A stretch of DNA of 64,000 bases from Lachnospiraceae bacterium NC2004 (GTDB lineage Bacteria > Bacillota > Clostridia > Lachnospirales > Lachnospiraceae), in the NCBI GenBank assembly GCA_000621905.1, contig JHXB01000001.1, positions 248,001-312,000 of the forward strand. The letters are read 5' to 3'. The translations under genes and the position numbers were made by a program. The notes under the pieces are model-generated. The model saw nothing but the letters and a program-made list of their open reading frames with translations, was not told where the DNA came from and did no database searches. This document shows, one piece after another, positions 63,853 to 64,000 of the stretch (position 1 is its first letter; each line of letters opens with the position of its first letter).

Positions 63853-64000
63853 ATGGATAGTTATGATACAGTGATATTTGATTTAGATGGAACTTTGTTA
63901 AACACGTTGGAAGATTTGACCGATGCTGTCAATTACGCTTTAGAGAAACATGGTTTTACCACGCATTCTTTAGATGATGTAAGAAGGTATCTAGGCAACG
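63853..64000 (+). CDS. HAD-family hydrolase (phosphoglycolate phosphatase-like), cut by window edge
   Basis: Only the first 49 codons are inside. The start MDSYDTVIFDLDGTLLNTLE holds the HAD motif I DxDGT with nucleophile Asp (FDLDGT), followed by the helical cap beginning DLTDAVNYALEKHGF, as in the Gph/PpaX branch that removes phosphate from 2-phosphoglycolate or related small molecules. AAGGAGG lies upstream of the ATG. The substrate and the rest of the gene are beyond the edge. Confidence 0.85.
   Translation, partial: MDSYDTVIFDLDGTLLNTLEDLTDAVNYALEKHGFTTHSLDDVRRYLGN

Overview
The window is chromosomal DNA of a low-GC, obligately anaerobic, butyrate-forming Firmicute, most likely a member of the Lachnospiraceae (Butyrivibrio/Roseburia/Coprococcus type). 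The grounds are the complete thl-crt-hbd-bcd-etfB-etfA butyrate operon, an F0F1 ATP synthase operon, meso-diaminopimelate dehydrogenase, ATP-dependent PEP carboxykinase, strong AGGAGG ribosome sites, and several BspA-like or InlB-repeat surface proteins with lysine-rich C-termini. The genus is inference. I see no rRNA, tRNA, insertion sequence, prophage or CRISPR array.

Layout. 1-4.6 kb: the end of a nonribosomal peptide synthetase, a MATE exporter, a STAS (SpoIIAA-like) protein and GlmM, followed by a terminator and an ArsB/NhaD-type permease. 5.9-12.2 kb: the butyrate operon behind a sigma-A promoter with a near-perfect Rex operator, a very stable hairpin between thl and crt, and a terminator after etfA. 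12.3-17.2 kb: a MATE transporter fused to a degenerate RsbW-like ATPase domain, then two secreted proteins (leucine-rich repeats plus transglutaminase; leucine-rich repeats plus CHAP plus InlB repeat). 17.2-21 kb: M18 aminopeptidase (minus strand) and a hybrid histidine kinase. 21-27.7 kb: ATP synthase a-c-c-b-delta-alpha-gamma-beta-epsilon with two c genes encoding identical proteins. 27.7-34.4 kb: a gene remnant, a PEP-synthase-like protein of unknown role, FtsK/SpoIIIE and small genes. 34.4-38 kb: interspersed repeats and an AT-rich surface protein. 38-45.5 kb: leuS, ddh, a DUF1292 gene, an NhaD-type antiporter, a leucine-rich-repeat protein without signal peptide, and a CheX-like/CheY pair. 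45.6-48.7 kb: purE and a Fur-family regulator facing purC and a zinc-ribbon membrane protein. 48.8-53.1 kb: MoxR-DUF58-transglutaminase operon. 53.1-58.6 kb: pckA, a cation diffusion facilitator, a TetR regulator and a sodium:solute symporter. 58.9-63.7 kb: a 1613-residue C-type-lectin adhesin with alternating modules. The window ends in a HAD phosphatase cut by the edge.

How it fits together. The Bcd/Etf complex, ATP synthase and pckA describe central energy metabolism of a fermenter; the Rex site connects butyrate synthesis to the NADH/NAD+ ratio. The strongest candidates for undescribed biology are (i) MATE exporters physically linked to partner-switching domains at two loci, once beside an NRPS with a separate STAS gene and once as a fusion to an RsbW-like domain that has lost its Mg-ATP residues; (ii) a PEP-synthase-like ATP-grasp protein with a KaiC-like N-terminus and no recognisable phosphohistidine domain, behind a consensus promoter and a hairpin leader; and (iii) several families of palindromic or interspersed repeats. 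Calls rest on reading the sequence and family knowledge; no database search was run.
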